64,000 nucleotides of DNA from Atherinomorus stipes. Lineage: Eukaryota > Chordata > Actinopteri > Atheriniformes > Atherinidae. The notes beneath the pieces were generated by a model, which saw nothing but the letters and a program-made list of their open reading frames with translations, did not search any database and had not been told where the DNA came from. Shown one piece after another: positions 13,785 through 25,239 of this stretch. The DNA lies in the NCBI GenBank assembly GCA_023101725.1, contig JALJCO010007076.1:682001-746000 (forward strand). The letters are read 5' to 3'. The translations under genes and the position numbers were made by a program. Every line of letters starts with the position of its first letter. The stretch's first letter is position 1.

Positions 13785-14986
13785 ATACACTTAAGCTAAT
13801 AAAGCTTAACTTTACACCTTGCTTGTACCAGGTTGGACCCCTTTTGCCTTCAGAACTGCCACCTTCATGGCATAGATTCAACAAGGTACTGGAAACATTC
13901 CTCAGAGATTTTGCTCCACATTGGCTGGATAGCATCACGCAATTGCAGCAGATTTGTTGACTCCACATCCATGATGCGAATCTCCTGTTCCACCACATCT
14001 TAAAGCTGTTCTATTGGATTAAGATTTGGTGACTGTGGAGGCCATTTGAGTGCAGTGAACTCATTGTCATGTTCAAGAAACCAGTCTGAGATGATTCCCA
14101 CTTTATGACCAGTTATCCCACAAGAAGTAGCCATCAGAATATGGGTACACTGTGGTCACAAAGGGATGGACATGGTCAGCAACATTACTCAGATAGGCTG
14201 TGGCGTTGACACAATGCTCAATTGGTACTAAGGGGCCCAAAGTGTGCCAAGGAAATATCCCCCACACCATCACACCACCACCACCAGCCTGAGCCGTTAA
14301 TACAAGGCAGGATGGATCCATGCTTTCATGTTGTTGACACCAAATTCTGAGCCTGCTATCCGAATGTCGCAGCAGAAATCGAGACTCATCAGACCAGGCG
14401 ACATTTTTCCAATATTCTATTGTTTTGGTGAGTCTGTGTGAACTGTAGCCTCAGTCTCCTCAGTCTCCTGTTCTTAGCTGACAGGAGTGGCACTCAGTGT
14501 GGTTTTCTGCTGCTGTAGCCCATCTGCCTCAAGGTTGGACGTGTTGTGCATTCAGAGATGCTCTTCTGCATTCCTCGGTAGTAACAAGTGGTTATTTGAG
14601 TTACTGTTGCCTTTCTATAAGCTTGAACCAGTCTGGCCATTACCGTCTGACCTCTGGCATCAACAAGGCATTTGCGCCCACAGAACTGCTGCTCACTGGA
14701 TATTTTCTCTTTTTTGGACCTGTCTCTGTAAATCCTAGAGATGGTTGAGCGTGAAAATCCCAGTAGATCAGCGGTTTCTGAAATACTCAGACCAGCCCGT
14801 CTGGCACCATCAACCATGCCACGTTCAAAGTCACTGAAATCACCATTCTGATGCTCTGTTTGAACTGCAGCAGATCGTCTTAATCATGTCTACATGTCCT
14901 AAACAAGTTGCTGCCATGTGATTGGCTGATTAGAAATGTGCATTAACGAGCCGTTGGACAGGTGTACCAAATAAAGTGACATTTGT
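13785..14986 (-). mobile_element. Tc1/mariner-type DNA transposon, inactive
   Basis: The transposase lies on the minus strand. The 5' part (14817-14494) encodes the paired-like helix-turn-helix region: GLSISETADLLGFSRSTISRIYRD followed by GRKCLVDARGQ. Further on come a DDE-region fragment, GGGGVMVWGIFPWHTLGPLVPIE (about 14280-14210), and a C-terminal fragment near 13990-13830. The fragments are in different frames with stops, so the gene is dead. The terminal sequences ...TATACAC/CTAATAAAG and AGGTGTACCAAATAAAGTG are degraded forms of the inverted repeats of a Tc1-like family common in fish. Confidence 0.9.
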
Positions 14987-16116
14987 TTAATGGATCAAAC
15001 TGATTAACAAGCTTAATTATATGAAAAGAAACAAATGCCCTAAGGGTTGAATAACACAGTGGCAGCTGAGATTCTCTGTGGATGTGGTTACTTATTTGGG
15101 TAGAGCAAATCTGTCCATCAGCAGATAACATGATTACAAGTACAAGCTATAACCTTGAACCTCCTAATCTTGTTATATTTGAAGATCATCCACACAACTA
15201 ACTTTTGTATATGTAAACCCTTTTTACACGTACAGTCACACACACACAAACACACAAGGTGCAGGCATTTCCCAAGCAAATGAAACGCTCACATTCTTGT
15301 GGTGGAGTATTTTTTGGTTGAGGCCTGTCATGCATAACAATTTCATGCTGATTCAAACTTCTCCACTGATTTGGTTATCAGTGTGACAAGTACCATCCAA
15401 GGTGGTGATGTCATGTTTCCGTGTTGATGGTGATTCATTCATTTTAAGAAGAGCTGCACTCCAGCTTTCTTTTTAAAATGAACTGAAGCTGAAAAAAAAA
15501 CATACATTTTTAGAAGGGACTGAAATAAGTTTTACACAAAATATGTTTCTTTCATATGCCGGCACACCTGCTGATAAAAACCACTCAAATCCTTTACCAT
15601 TGTCTGTAATAGTTTCTACCATCCATGCACTAAAGCAAACAAAGAGTTACATCCAAAAACACCACTACCTCTAGATAAATATGTAAGCCACAACATAAAG
15701 GAATGTCATTACAGTTGAAATGTATACTACAGGATGGACCACTTTCTGAGGTTATTAGGTTAAACTGACATTTATAATTGAACATAAACTAAGTCTGTGC
15801 AAGCCAGCTGTCTTGCAAGCAGTAAAAATCGATCAGTTACATCTCTTCTTGTTGATTGGTTGTCGCTGTCAGTTTCAGAGCTTCCATTTGAGATGTAACT
15901 GGTGGTAATGTTAAATATCTGTTTCCATCAGGTGTTATATTCTCATTAATGCCAATTATAGCCAAAGCCCATGAATGCTTTAAAATATACAGTTTTGAAA
16001 TTTGACCTGGGAATAAATGTGAATTACGTTGATTTGCATTGCACTCAAAAGTTAGACCAATAAGTAATGACATGACATTTCCACACAGAAATCATATCAG
16101 GTTCTCTTATAGAGTC
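14987..16116. other. Non-coding stretch, no gene recognised
   Basis: AT-rich sequence with a short AC-rich patch near 15238-15257. No coding or repeat family is recognised. Confidence 0.55.
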
Positions 16117-16442
16117 TAACCCCGTGTTCACACCGGACGCCTCCATTCGCGTACGCGCCTAGATTTCAACGCACATATGCTGGAAGTTTACTCCCTTCAT
16201 TCAGGCGTTTTTTTCGCGTGAATGAAGCGTATTGTACGCGCGAATGGAGCGTATTGTACGCGCGAATAAAACGCCTCAATCGCGCGAGTTAGACGCGGGT
16301 TTGGGGCTCATTGCGCCGCGAATTCGCGTCAAACGCGCTGCGCCAAGCAAAGGCGCGTCTATTCGCGCCTACACATTGACTTAACATGTAATTCATTCGC
16401 GCGAATAATCTTTTATTCGCGTCCGGTGTGAACACGGGGTTA
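16117..16442. mobile_element. CpG-rich MITE with 24-bp perfect inverted repeats
   Basis: The ends are exact reverse complements: TAACCCCGTGTTCACACCGG at the left and its complement at the right. If the outer TA is the target duplication, the element starts ACCCCGTG, as in Tc1/mariner-like or related non-autonomous elements. The 326-nt body is packed with CG dinucleotides (repeated CGCGCGAAT-type words), while flanks are CpG-poor. A 22-nt unit containing AGCGTATTGTACGCGC is repeated in tandem at 16220-16241 and 16242-16263. There is no coding capacity. Confidence 0.9.
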
Positions 16443-19400
16443 CAGTTTTGGAGCTTCACCACCATCTTCTCCTGCCCTTAAAAGTGGGCAATAAGCAATC
16501 ATTACACTGCTGTACTACTGGTAATGTTTCCAGTGTGTACGAGCACCATGTAATGCAGTATTAAAGAAGTCCTCCCTATTTCAAAGAACACACAAGATAG
16601 CAAAGGCTCCAGTTACATGCATAGGATGCTTTATCAGCCTGCTACAAAGTCTGATGGTGGATCACAACATCATATGCTGAAAGACTTTTATACGTACTAA
16701 GGCTCAAGTTTATCAGACCATTGTTTTTTTCTTTTGGTTTTGCCACTTCCACCACAGTTCAAGTGATACTTATCTTTTAAGTCAACCAGATATGAATCAA
16801 AAACCAACATTTTAGTCTGATTAAACTGGCTGTGACTGTCACAAGCAGATGAGGCTGTTTTATTGACAACAAGGTTGGCAACAACTGCACTGAAAGAAAT
16901 CCTACATCGCTCAGCTGGTGATGGATGCCATAGTGAGATTTAATCTACTGCAGAGGGAGCGTCTGTACCCAGATGTTGTAAAGATGATAAAGACAATTAT
17001 TTTCCATGTTCTCTGAACTAATTTGAGAACATCTCCTGTTGTGTTCTCTGATGGGCCATGCCCACCTCTAAATATAATTTGTCCTCTCTTTGAAATGCCT
17101 AAATGTCTCACTGGTGTGAGTAAAAGGTGTGAGTTAACGTTAACATTAACCCTTTTTATTCCAGGAAACCAAAATGCTAAATCTCAGTGATGCTAGTTAC
17201 GGGTAAGTCTGTAGAAATTAGATATAGCGAAGGAATGAAAGTCTAGACATGTACAGGGATTGTCAGCTTGGTTTAAAATCACAGACGTTACCTCAAATGC
17301 GCCATGCAAACCATAAAAGTCAGGATTTTCCAGCTCAATTGAGTCACTGGTCATTATCATCAACACCTTTCAGGTTTCTTTGTGGTCTTGTTTTTTTCCA
17401 ATGAGGCTATAAATTTTCTGACTTGCCCCTCGTTTAAAAGCTCTTACGGGAGTTTCTTCAGGATAAGTTTGTGTTAGGTTTGTAATTCTCTTTCCAGTGA
17501 AACTGCATTCTCATCTGGGAGGATAATGCCCTCCATTTCCCACCCCTTCCACCTCCAGACATAAAATCAGCATTAATTGTACTTCTTTTAACTCTTTTCT
17601 TTATGTTCATTTTAAGTTTGAAAGATTAATGACTGCCTTTTAACAATTTTGCTTACTTTAAAAAAAGAGAAAAATATATGGTTTGTCTTCAGCTCTCTCT
17701 TAAAAAGAAGATGGAACCCCATAAAAAAGTTTGATGGAATAAAGTCTACTCCTCAGTTCCTTCCATCCCCTCCGCCCTAAACAACCTGTAAACCTCTGAT
17801 TTATTGTTATTACAGCTGAGACAAATCAAAGAGTGGCAGGAGCACAGACAGGAAAGGCAGTGACGAGGGAGGGACCGCATTGGCCCAGGGCTACAGTCCG
17901 CAGACAGTACATGGGCTTTTAAATGGAGCGGGCTGATATGGCATTTTAACGTGTCTGTGCAGCAAGCTCCATTTCCTCTTGTCGTCTGGTAGGAAATCAA
18001 ACTCATTTTAGTGGGACGCCATGTGTGTTGGTGTGCGCTTAGATAGGGACTCCTGGATTTGTCAGGTTATATGATAAAATAAAATGAATGATAATGTTGA
18101 ATGTACGCAGTTATATAAAAGTAAAAAGCTTTCAAATTTGGCATTTTAAGATGCATTTCCTGTTTGTTTCATATCATAGCTTCTCCAGTTGTGCTTACTT
18201 ACTTTTCTCTGAACTGTTTCCCTGTGTCAACAGCCTGTCTAAAGCTTATGAAGAAGTTAGAATTATGTAAAAAAAAAAAAAAAAAAACATGTTTTCCAGT
18301 CATTACTTGTCCAGATGGACCCTTTGACAAGAGCCATGAGTCAGATGGCACAGACCTTTTCGTGCCAAAGTCACATGATTGTTGCTCTAAAGTAAAGAGA
18401 GCAATAATTGACCAGATGTTTCATAGTTTTGGACCCCCTTTTAACATGATACAGCTGTGTACTGTAAAGTCTTGTTGATTGACTGGCTAAATCATCCAAC
18501 AAAAACCTGCTGGGAGAATGTTCGCAATCAAAATGTATAATCTTTTCAATATGGTGAAGAGTTATTCTTGGACTAGAGATGCTTTCAGCAACATCTTTGC
18601 ATGTTGCTTGTTGATGTGACAGATCAGCAAAGTGCTTAATTCATGCTTATTGACCACTTACTCTCTAATTAAATCTGAGGGGTTCTTTATGGTTAATGGC
18701 AACTGGCGAAACTTTGGGCCATCTTTGTGATCTGACTGTGGAAATCAGCACAGTGGTGGTAGTATCAAAGATGTCTTGTTACTGTTTTGAATTACTGTGG
18801 AGAAAGAAGTGATTTCATAAGGATGAGAGGACAGGATCAGTTAAGTGTCACCGCTGATAAATCCCAGTGTGACTTAATGAGTTTCAATGAGGTTGGAGTT
18901 GTTAATCTCGTTCCACATACAGAGACTTTTTTTTTCATTTGATCTTTGGGGTTTGTGAGAAAATGAGCATTGCATCACATGTCTAAGTTTGCTTTGTTTT
19001 TGCTTTTTTGTTTTTTTAGACAAACTACTGAGTGTGAAACTTGTACTGTGTCCTATTGCCCTGCTGTTTCCCGTTTCCTCATGCCCATAGTTTTACACGC
19101 TAGGTCTCACTTTTAATTCCCCCCAATCCAACTGCCTTTACTGCCCTGTTACACACCTAAATCCCCCTTCGTCGCCCTTAACCCTAATTCCATTACTTCT
19201 TCTACTTAATCCCCTCATGCATTTTCTCATCAACACTTCTTTCGTAACCCATCATTCAATGTTTCTCCTATTATTTCTTTTTGTCTTCTTGCATTTCCTA
19301 CTCTACACTTCTCATCTCCCTGATACTGTATCTGCCTTCCGCCCTCGTCTTCAACCGTGAAATCTACATCCAGCTGAGTTCTTCTGGGAGCCAGGGTTAC

Positions 19401-21069
19401 CAGATGGCATAAGGCAGAACCCAAACATCTGCGTTACCCAACTCGGCCCGAACCAGGCACCGAAGGATATGCAGCTGTGTAAACAGCCTGTGTGTAAAAA
19501 TGCAAGCTATGCAGCCCAGCACAGGGGTCCTAACCAGGTCACTATGAAAAGAAATATTATTAATAATGATGTAGAGGAAATACCTCCGTTTGAAATGTGA
19601 CACTGCTCTTGGGTGACAGTGGGGCATGAGAAAGATACTAAACAAAGTATTCAGGCTAAGATTAGTCATATTACATGGCTCAGTTCAGATGCAGATCAAC
19701 AGAAACGATACCGACAATAATAAAAATTATACCTGTCCCATCTGCATAATTAAAAAAGAGCCTGGATTCTAAAATATAATAGGAAAGATAAGCAAAAGTG
19801 CCACAAATCCTAGTTTTTGCTTGTGTATAAAAGAGTACATCATGCTAATTTCCTTCGCTTTATATTTTATTCATTCTTGACTCTACGAGTAGTTTAGGAT
19901 TATTCTGTTCGGCAGTTTTATCTATTCCCATCATGTCTTTTCCCTGTCTATGCTCCACAATGACTTCTCATCTAGTTTAAATGTTGCTCCTCACCCCTCA
20001 AACATCTTACATGCTTTTGTCTGCTCTGCCCCCTGTGTCACCTTGGAGTTACACAGGCTTTAGTGTTTGTAATGGCATCTGTCTAAGATGAATCCTTGAG
20101 CAGCCTTGCTCTCTCTACCTCTTCAAAGGAAAGCCAGTGCTAACTTACCTAAACTTATTCGCGTCAATGTCCATACTTGCCTGGATGATTTGAAGTTTGG
20201 TTTCTCACTGCAGCTGCCACACCAACAAATAACAGTCTGTCAGTTCAGCTTTTCTATGAGAATACAAAAGACTACTTTGTACCTCGAGTTTCTGGTCATC
20301 TATAATAATTTGCCATTCACCTGCAGAATCTGCTGTAATGAACTCACCTGTTGGTGCATCTGGAATCTCCTGCAGGGATCTCCAGATAAATCCTCTGGCT
20401 TGCATCAGTCATTTGACCAAAAGTAAATCTATTTAACTTCCTCAATGCTTTCTGTCTTGTTTAAAGGTCTCAATTTCAGATATGATAGTCACTGTTAAGT
20501 CAAAAACATAATCTCATTCTATTTGCTATGCAACACAAGATTAACTCTTGTGAAAGGTAAGAAAGTGTTTCTTGTTCTTTATTGAAAAAAACAACCTCTC
20601 AAATTCATCAGTTCCTCTTAGAGCCAAAGAAGAACTGCAATGTTAGAGTGGACAGAACATTTGGACCATTGAAAATTCCTGCAGGTTATCAGTTCGGTGA
20701 ATATTAGGCTATAGTGTAAAATAATTGTAGGTTTGATATTTCAGCCTAAAACTGCTTTTAAAAGTTATTTTGCTAGTGATGGGTGTAGATGTGCTAAATA
20801 TGCTACAATGGCAGTTCAAGTGTAAAATCTCTTCTTAAAAGATGCCACAGTAACACAAACTGGAGTTGTGCTGCCAAACAACTAACAACACATTTGTGTG
20901 ACTTCAGTTATTTGTACAGTTTAAAATGGTTAAAAACAACTCAACTAAAAACAACTCAACTCAACAAAAACTCTTACATCGGATGTTAGCTTCGTACAAA
21001 ACTTGAAGAGATTTCGGACACAATATGTTCAGTACAATGCAGACATTTGCCTAAAATTAAAAGCTATTT
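16443..21069. other. Non-coding stretch with homopolymer runs
   Basis: No exon or domain recognised. An A19 run lies at 18269-18287, with T-rich patches near 18930 and 19000. Short A/C-rich near-repeats with AACTCAACT words lie at about 20934-20975. Confidence 0.5.
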
Positions 21070-21350
21070 GTAGGGATGTCCCGATACCACTTTTTTGCTG
21101 ACCAAGTGCAAATATGAGTACTTGCATTTGAGTACTTGCTGATACCAAGTACCAATCCGAGTACCTAATTAATGGGGATAAGTGAGAGAAGCATCTCTGC
21201 ATGCTCAGGTGTGATGCGGTTGAGACGCCGGGCTGGAGACGCCAGATCATGTCTGTGACAGCGCATCACTGTGAAAGCAGCCTGCAGGCTTATGGGCTCC
21301 GTCAGTGCCCTCTGAAATAAAACTGTATCACGTAAGATAACGTTTAACAA
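21070..21350 (+). mobile_element. hAT-type element fragment (5' end only)
   Basis: It begins TAGGGATGTCCCGATACC, the characteristic terminal sequence of a very common fish hAT-derived repeat, followed by the GAGTACTTGC-rich region typical of that family (recollection). The matching right terminus was not found nearby, so it is truncated or its end has decayed. Confidence 0.55.
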
Positions 21351-22154
21351 TCATCTTACTTCCCTCCTCTGATCAGGTCTGATTAACAGCCGCAGACCGA
21401 ACGAGCAGCAGGCGCTGTGTTCACAGCTGGCAGCCAGCATCACAACGAGAGACGGTAAATGGTCCGCTCAGTCACTTCTTGTGAAAAACTTCAGATTTTA
21501 ACGGTAAAAAACCCCAACATTGATTAAACATTTCTTTCTTTCATAAGCGGCCATGGTGTAAGCGAGAAAGTACCTCGTGAGAAATAAAAGCTTACAACAG
21601 TTGTTAGAAGCTTATAAACAGCCTCTGATGCAGCTGTGGTTTGCTGTATTTCAGTATCATCATAATTTTACATATTTACATATTAATTTACATTTACATA
21701 TTAGGTCCAGTTTGGATAGAGGATATTTTTCAGGCTGAGCTTTGCTGGTTCTTGTTTGATCCAGTTATTTTGCTAAACAATGCTAACCAGTTGTTTGATC
21801 CATCTTAGTGTTTTGAACAACTACAGTGATCATATTTACAAATAAGATAATTGCAAAAAGTCTCTAATTTTTCTCAAGTCTCTAGTTTTCCACCTTGTTT
21901 TGAGAATATGGCCACAGCTGCTACAAGTTCCAGTCAAACTAGTTTGTCAGAGAAAGTAGGACATCTAGTCGGGGCTCATAGGTACAGACGTTAGAAGCTG
22001 CTAGCTTACAAACTAAGGCTTTGACTTTTGCTCAGAAATCCAATACAAAGTTCGTTTGTTTTTTCATAACGAAGTTCGAATATATTCAAACATTTATTAA
22101 TAATAATTGAACCATTAAATTTGTATTGGCATCAACTTAGAGTTGTACATGTGG

Positions 22155-22167
22155 CCACCAGAGGGCA
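22155..22167 (+). promoter_or_regulatory. CTCF-like core motif inside the hAT element
   Basis: CCACCAGAGGGCA fits the CCASYAGRKGGCA core. It lies within the transposon body, so it may have been carried in by transposition. Confidence 0.4.
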
Positions 22168-22331
22168 GTGTAGCTGTATCAACGTCAATGGACTATGTGC
22201 ACGAAAGGCTTTTCAAAGTATTTGGGTGAGTTAAAATGTTATTAATGAGCAAACAGATAGTGTTATAGTGAAGATGTAATAAGCAGAATATAACAGAAGG
22301 TGCTGTTAAGACACAGTTAATGCTCCGTCAG

Positions 22332-22512
22332 GTGCGATTCTCAACTTCACTGGACAGGAGAGATCCCCAACGATCACTTCCAGTTCAGAACTGTCGCACC
22401 TGCCGCACATCATCGTGGACGACGTCCATCGGATTTATCAGAAACACACAGCGACGTCTGCCAGCAAGCGGGTGAAGCAATTTAAGCAGTATAACCAACT
22501 TTATTCATGGTA
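22332..22512 (+). other. Exon-like open frame of unknown origin inside the hAT element
   Basis: The frame follows a CAG acceptor-like site. It reads AILNFTGQERSPTI..., SELSHLPHIIVDDVHRIYQ and KRVKQFKQYNQLYSW, then TAA. The last codons overlap a consensus donor, GTAAGT, at 22510. The composition looks protein-like (balanced polar and hydrophobic residues, no low complexity) and differs from the surrounding AT-rich DNA. I do not recognise the family; it may be a transposase remnant or a captured host exon. Confidence 0.45.
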
Positions 22513-22870
22513 AGTGTTTAGCTAATAGCGGTAGCTCGGAGGCAGTATCATCAGAAGACAGTGACACAAATAGATTAATGTGTTTGTCTGATTAAGACAC
22601 CGTATAGTAAGAACAAATATTAAGCTCACATTTTTAACACAGAAATCCACTTGTACTGTTCTTTGAGATAAATCATTGCTGCTTATATTGTTTCCTTAGG
22701 TTAGCACTAGCTGGATTTGCTAATAAGCCACTAGGCTAAGTATCTCTCTCATTTTCCAAGACATAAGCACCGACGGCTTCTCCAGTTTCCATCTCTCTCT
22801 GGTCCAGCTGTCCTTTCCCAAACTTCTTCTCTCACCAAGAGAATAGTTGTTATAATGAAATAAAACCAGA
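22510..22870 (+). repeat. Direct repeat unit, copy 1 (within hAT element)
   Basis: From the GTAAGTGTTTAGCTAA start to the GAATAGTTGTTATAATGAAA end, this segment matches 23404-23765 at roughly 85 percent by eye. Shared landmarks include GATTAAGACACCGT, AACAAATATTAAGCTCACAT and GGATTTGCTAATAAGCCAC. One copy is inside the hAT boundaries and one just outside. Confidence 0.8.
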
Positions 22871-23403
22871 ACGGCGCGGAGTTTCAGCTTTTTCCTCCTC
22901 CTTCACTTGGCTCTCTGACGTCCTAGACTTGTTAAGTGTGGAGCTCAGACACTGTGTGACCTTATGCTCACAATCCATCTTCATAGTTGAGAGAGTCGAG
23001 AGAAATGCATGAAAACTGATTGTAGGATTATATTATTTAGCTAGCGAGGTCGGCTGAAACTTGCAAGATGCTTTATCTCAGCATACTACTGTTATATCAG
23101 GCTGCTTAGTGCTGGATGCTCTTACTTTCTTAACAGGAAGTCCTCTAGAAAGCGCCGCAGATTAACCCTGTTGAAAATGTTTAAATTTTTACACGTTGAT
23201 AAAAAGTAATACCTGTAACAGGTTTGAATATAAATAATCGTTCGAACTTCTTTTTTTTTTTTAATGTTCGAAATATATTCAAATAACGAAGTTCGGAGTC
23301 AAAGCCCTATTACAAACTGCCCCTTGCCTTCTCCCTCCCGCTATTGGTTGATCTGATCATGGTTGCTATTATGTAATAAACATCAACTTTGATGGTTAAT
23401 AAG

Positions 23404-23765
23404 GTAAGTGTTTAGCTAACAGTGGTAGCTCAGAGGCAGCATCATAAGAAAACAGTGACGCAGATATTAATGTGTTAGTCTGATTAAGACACCGTGTAGT
23501 AAGAACAAATATTAAGCTCACATTAACACAAACCCAGAAATATATTTGTAGCTACTGTTCTTTGAGATGAATCATTGTTACTTAAATTGTTTTCTTAGGT
23601 TAGCACTAGTTGGATTTGCTAATAAGCCACCACTACTTATCTTTGTCATTTTCCGACAACACGAGCACAAACTGCTTCTCCAGTTTCCATCTTATCTGGT
23701 CTAGCTGTAGGTTCCCAAACACAGCCTTCTCTCACCAAGAGAATAGTTGTTATAATGAAATAAAA
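23404..23765 (+). repeat. Direct repeat unit, copy 2 (outside hAT element)
   Basis: This is a diverged copy of 22510-22870 lying about 90 nt beyond the hAT right end. It stops where LINE-derived sequence begins at about 23775. It probably represents a truncated second member of the same element family, into or beside which the LINE fragment inserted. Confidence 0.8.
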
Positions 23766-23774
23766 CTAGAATGG

Positions 23775-24095
23775 TGCTGGGTCCAGCATGTCCTGGGTCT
23801 TCCCCGTGCCTGGAACACCTCACCAGGGAGGTATTCAAGGGGCATCCAACCAGGCACCCAAGCCACTTCATCTGGCTCCTCTAAATGCAGAGGGGCAGCG
23901 GCTCTTTGAGCCGCTCTTTGAGCTCGTACAAAAATAATGTTGCTTTGTGGAGGGAACAGAAGTTGTGAGAACCTTGGCTCTGATGACCAAGCTTCTTACC
24001 CTATCACCAAGGGAGAGCCCAGCCACCTTGTGGAGGAAATGCATTTCGGCCGCTTGTACCCGTGAGCTCATTCTTTCGGTCACTACCCACAGCTA
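23775..24095 (-). mobile_element. LINE fragment (ORF2 C-terminus) with foreign 53-nt patch
   Basis: The minus strand encodes SSRVQAAEMHFLHKVAGLSLGDRVRSLVIR, the same C-terminal motif as the LINE at 32935-34015. Nucleotide alignment with that copy is good on both sides of 23923-23975. Those 53 nt are instead identical to part of the MITE at 24649-25206. A 12-nt unit (CGCTCTTTGAG-type) is duplicated just before the patch. Confidence 0.8.
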
Positions 24096-24454
24096 GTGGA
24101 CATACAATTGTTCATTGGCCATACAGGATGCATAGCACGGCTGAAGCAGTGTGACTTGGGTTGGATTTGATCGAACCATGACTCCTATTTTACATTAAGA
24201 TATTAAAGAATTGTTTCAGATGGGAAGAAAAGCACATGACATTTAAAACTATTTACGTTTCTGACCTTTAAACTATGTGCCTCTAACTCTTTTTAATTGC
24301 AGACTGGCGTTCATTATGCACATTCCAGGTGTCAATGACCTGCAGCACTTTGTGTTAGATCCTGGAGCATCATTTGATTGCGGCATTTTACTGTATGGCA
24401 CAGCATCACACACCAGCAACTGGATAATGGGAAGCTAGCTATTTTGGATGCGCC

Positions 24455-24622
24455 ATGGCTGACTCAGAAAAGAAACCCAGGAGGATATTAACATAAGAGG
24501 CGAGGAGGAGAAGAGAGCAAAGGTACAGAGCCAGAGATGAGACAAGAGTCAACATCAGACCGGCTTTTACTCGCTGGAAAGCGCTCAGAGAAGAGACAGG
24601 ATTGGGGGTGCCTCATGAGAAG
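24455..24622 (+). pseudogene. Relic basic-region exon of a fish transposon-associated gene
   Basis: An ATG opens MADSEKKPRRILT, then one in-frame TAA, then EARRRREQRYRARDETRV and NIRPAFTRWKALREE to a GT donor at 24623. The basic stretch followed by RVNI..AFTRW resembles the N-terminal exon of a multicopy fish family, where the stop position would be glutamate (recollection). It looks like a nonsense-mutated mobile-element exon rather than a host gene. Confidence 0.5.
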
Positions 24623-24648
24623 GTTAGCCAAAGTTCAGTAGTGCTTCC

Positions 24649-25206
24649 TTAAGGGCGCACTCACAAAGCTTTTTTGATTCGAATCAGAGTCCGTTTGCTC
24701 GGAAAGTCCACTTCGTTTAGGGGAGTTGTGAACACACAAACGGACTCTGATCAGGAGCAAACAACTGAACTCGGTCCGCCTGCAAACGCAGGTCTCGGTC
24801 CGATTCAAGTTGAACAATGTGGATAAACGCTACGACATCAAACACACGTGTGGGACAGCAGTACTTATAAAGATGGCTCGTGGTCAGACGTGGAGTTACA
24901 AGGAAGTAAAAGCTTTAATCAATATTTGATCTTATGAAAGCACATCCAGCTCCTCGTACAAAAATAATGTTGCTTTGTGGAGGGAACAGAAGTTGTGAGA
25001 ACCTTCTTGTACGTGCGTCTTGTCCTCGCCTACGGTGAATCCGAAAGCAGCGCCACCTGAGATTCTCATTCTTGGCCCGTTTCGCTCGTTTGGCAATAAT
25101 GTAACATGAACGTGATCTCGGTCGGGAAGACCACCCCAGCCCCCAACCGAACCAAGTCCCCAAATGGGCCGAGACTCGCGGACTATGCTTTCTGAATGCG
25201 CCTTAA
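24649..25206. mobile_element. TTAA-flanked MITE (558 nt)
   Basis: The left end is TTAAGGGCGCACTCACAAAG and the right end, inverted, is TTAAGGCGCATTCAGAAAG; the ends match over about 20 nt with a few differences. A central copy of the 53-nt segment (24953-25005) is also found in the LINE fragment 1,030 nt upstream. Short open frames on both strands show no transposase motif. Confidence 0.85.
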
Positions 25207-25239
25207 GCTTTGTCTATACAGGTGATCCCATCGACACTC

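Larger units (their letters stand above)
22014..23309. mobile_element. hAT-type non-autonomous element with perfect 8-bp target duplication
   Basis: The termini are TAAGGCTTTGACTTTTGC (left) and, inverted, TAGGGCTTTGACTCCGAAC (right). Both flanks carry TTACAAAC (22006-22013 and 23310-23317), the 8-bp target duplication expected of hAT transposition. The 1,296-nt body has no recognisable transposase. It contains a 60-codon exon-like open frame (about 22332-22509) followed by a GTAAGT donor, a CTCF-like motif, and a segment (22510-22870) repeated just outside its right end. Confidence 0.9.
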
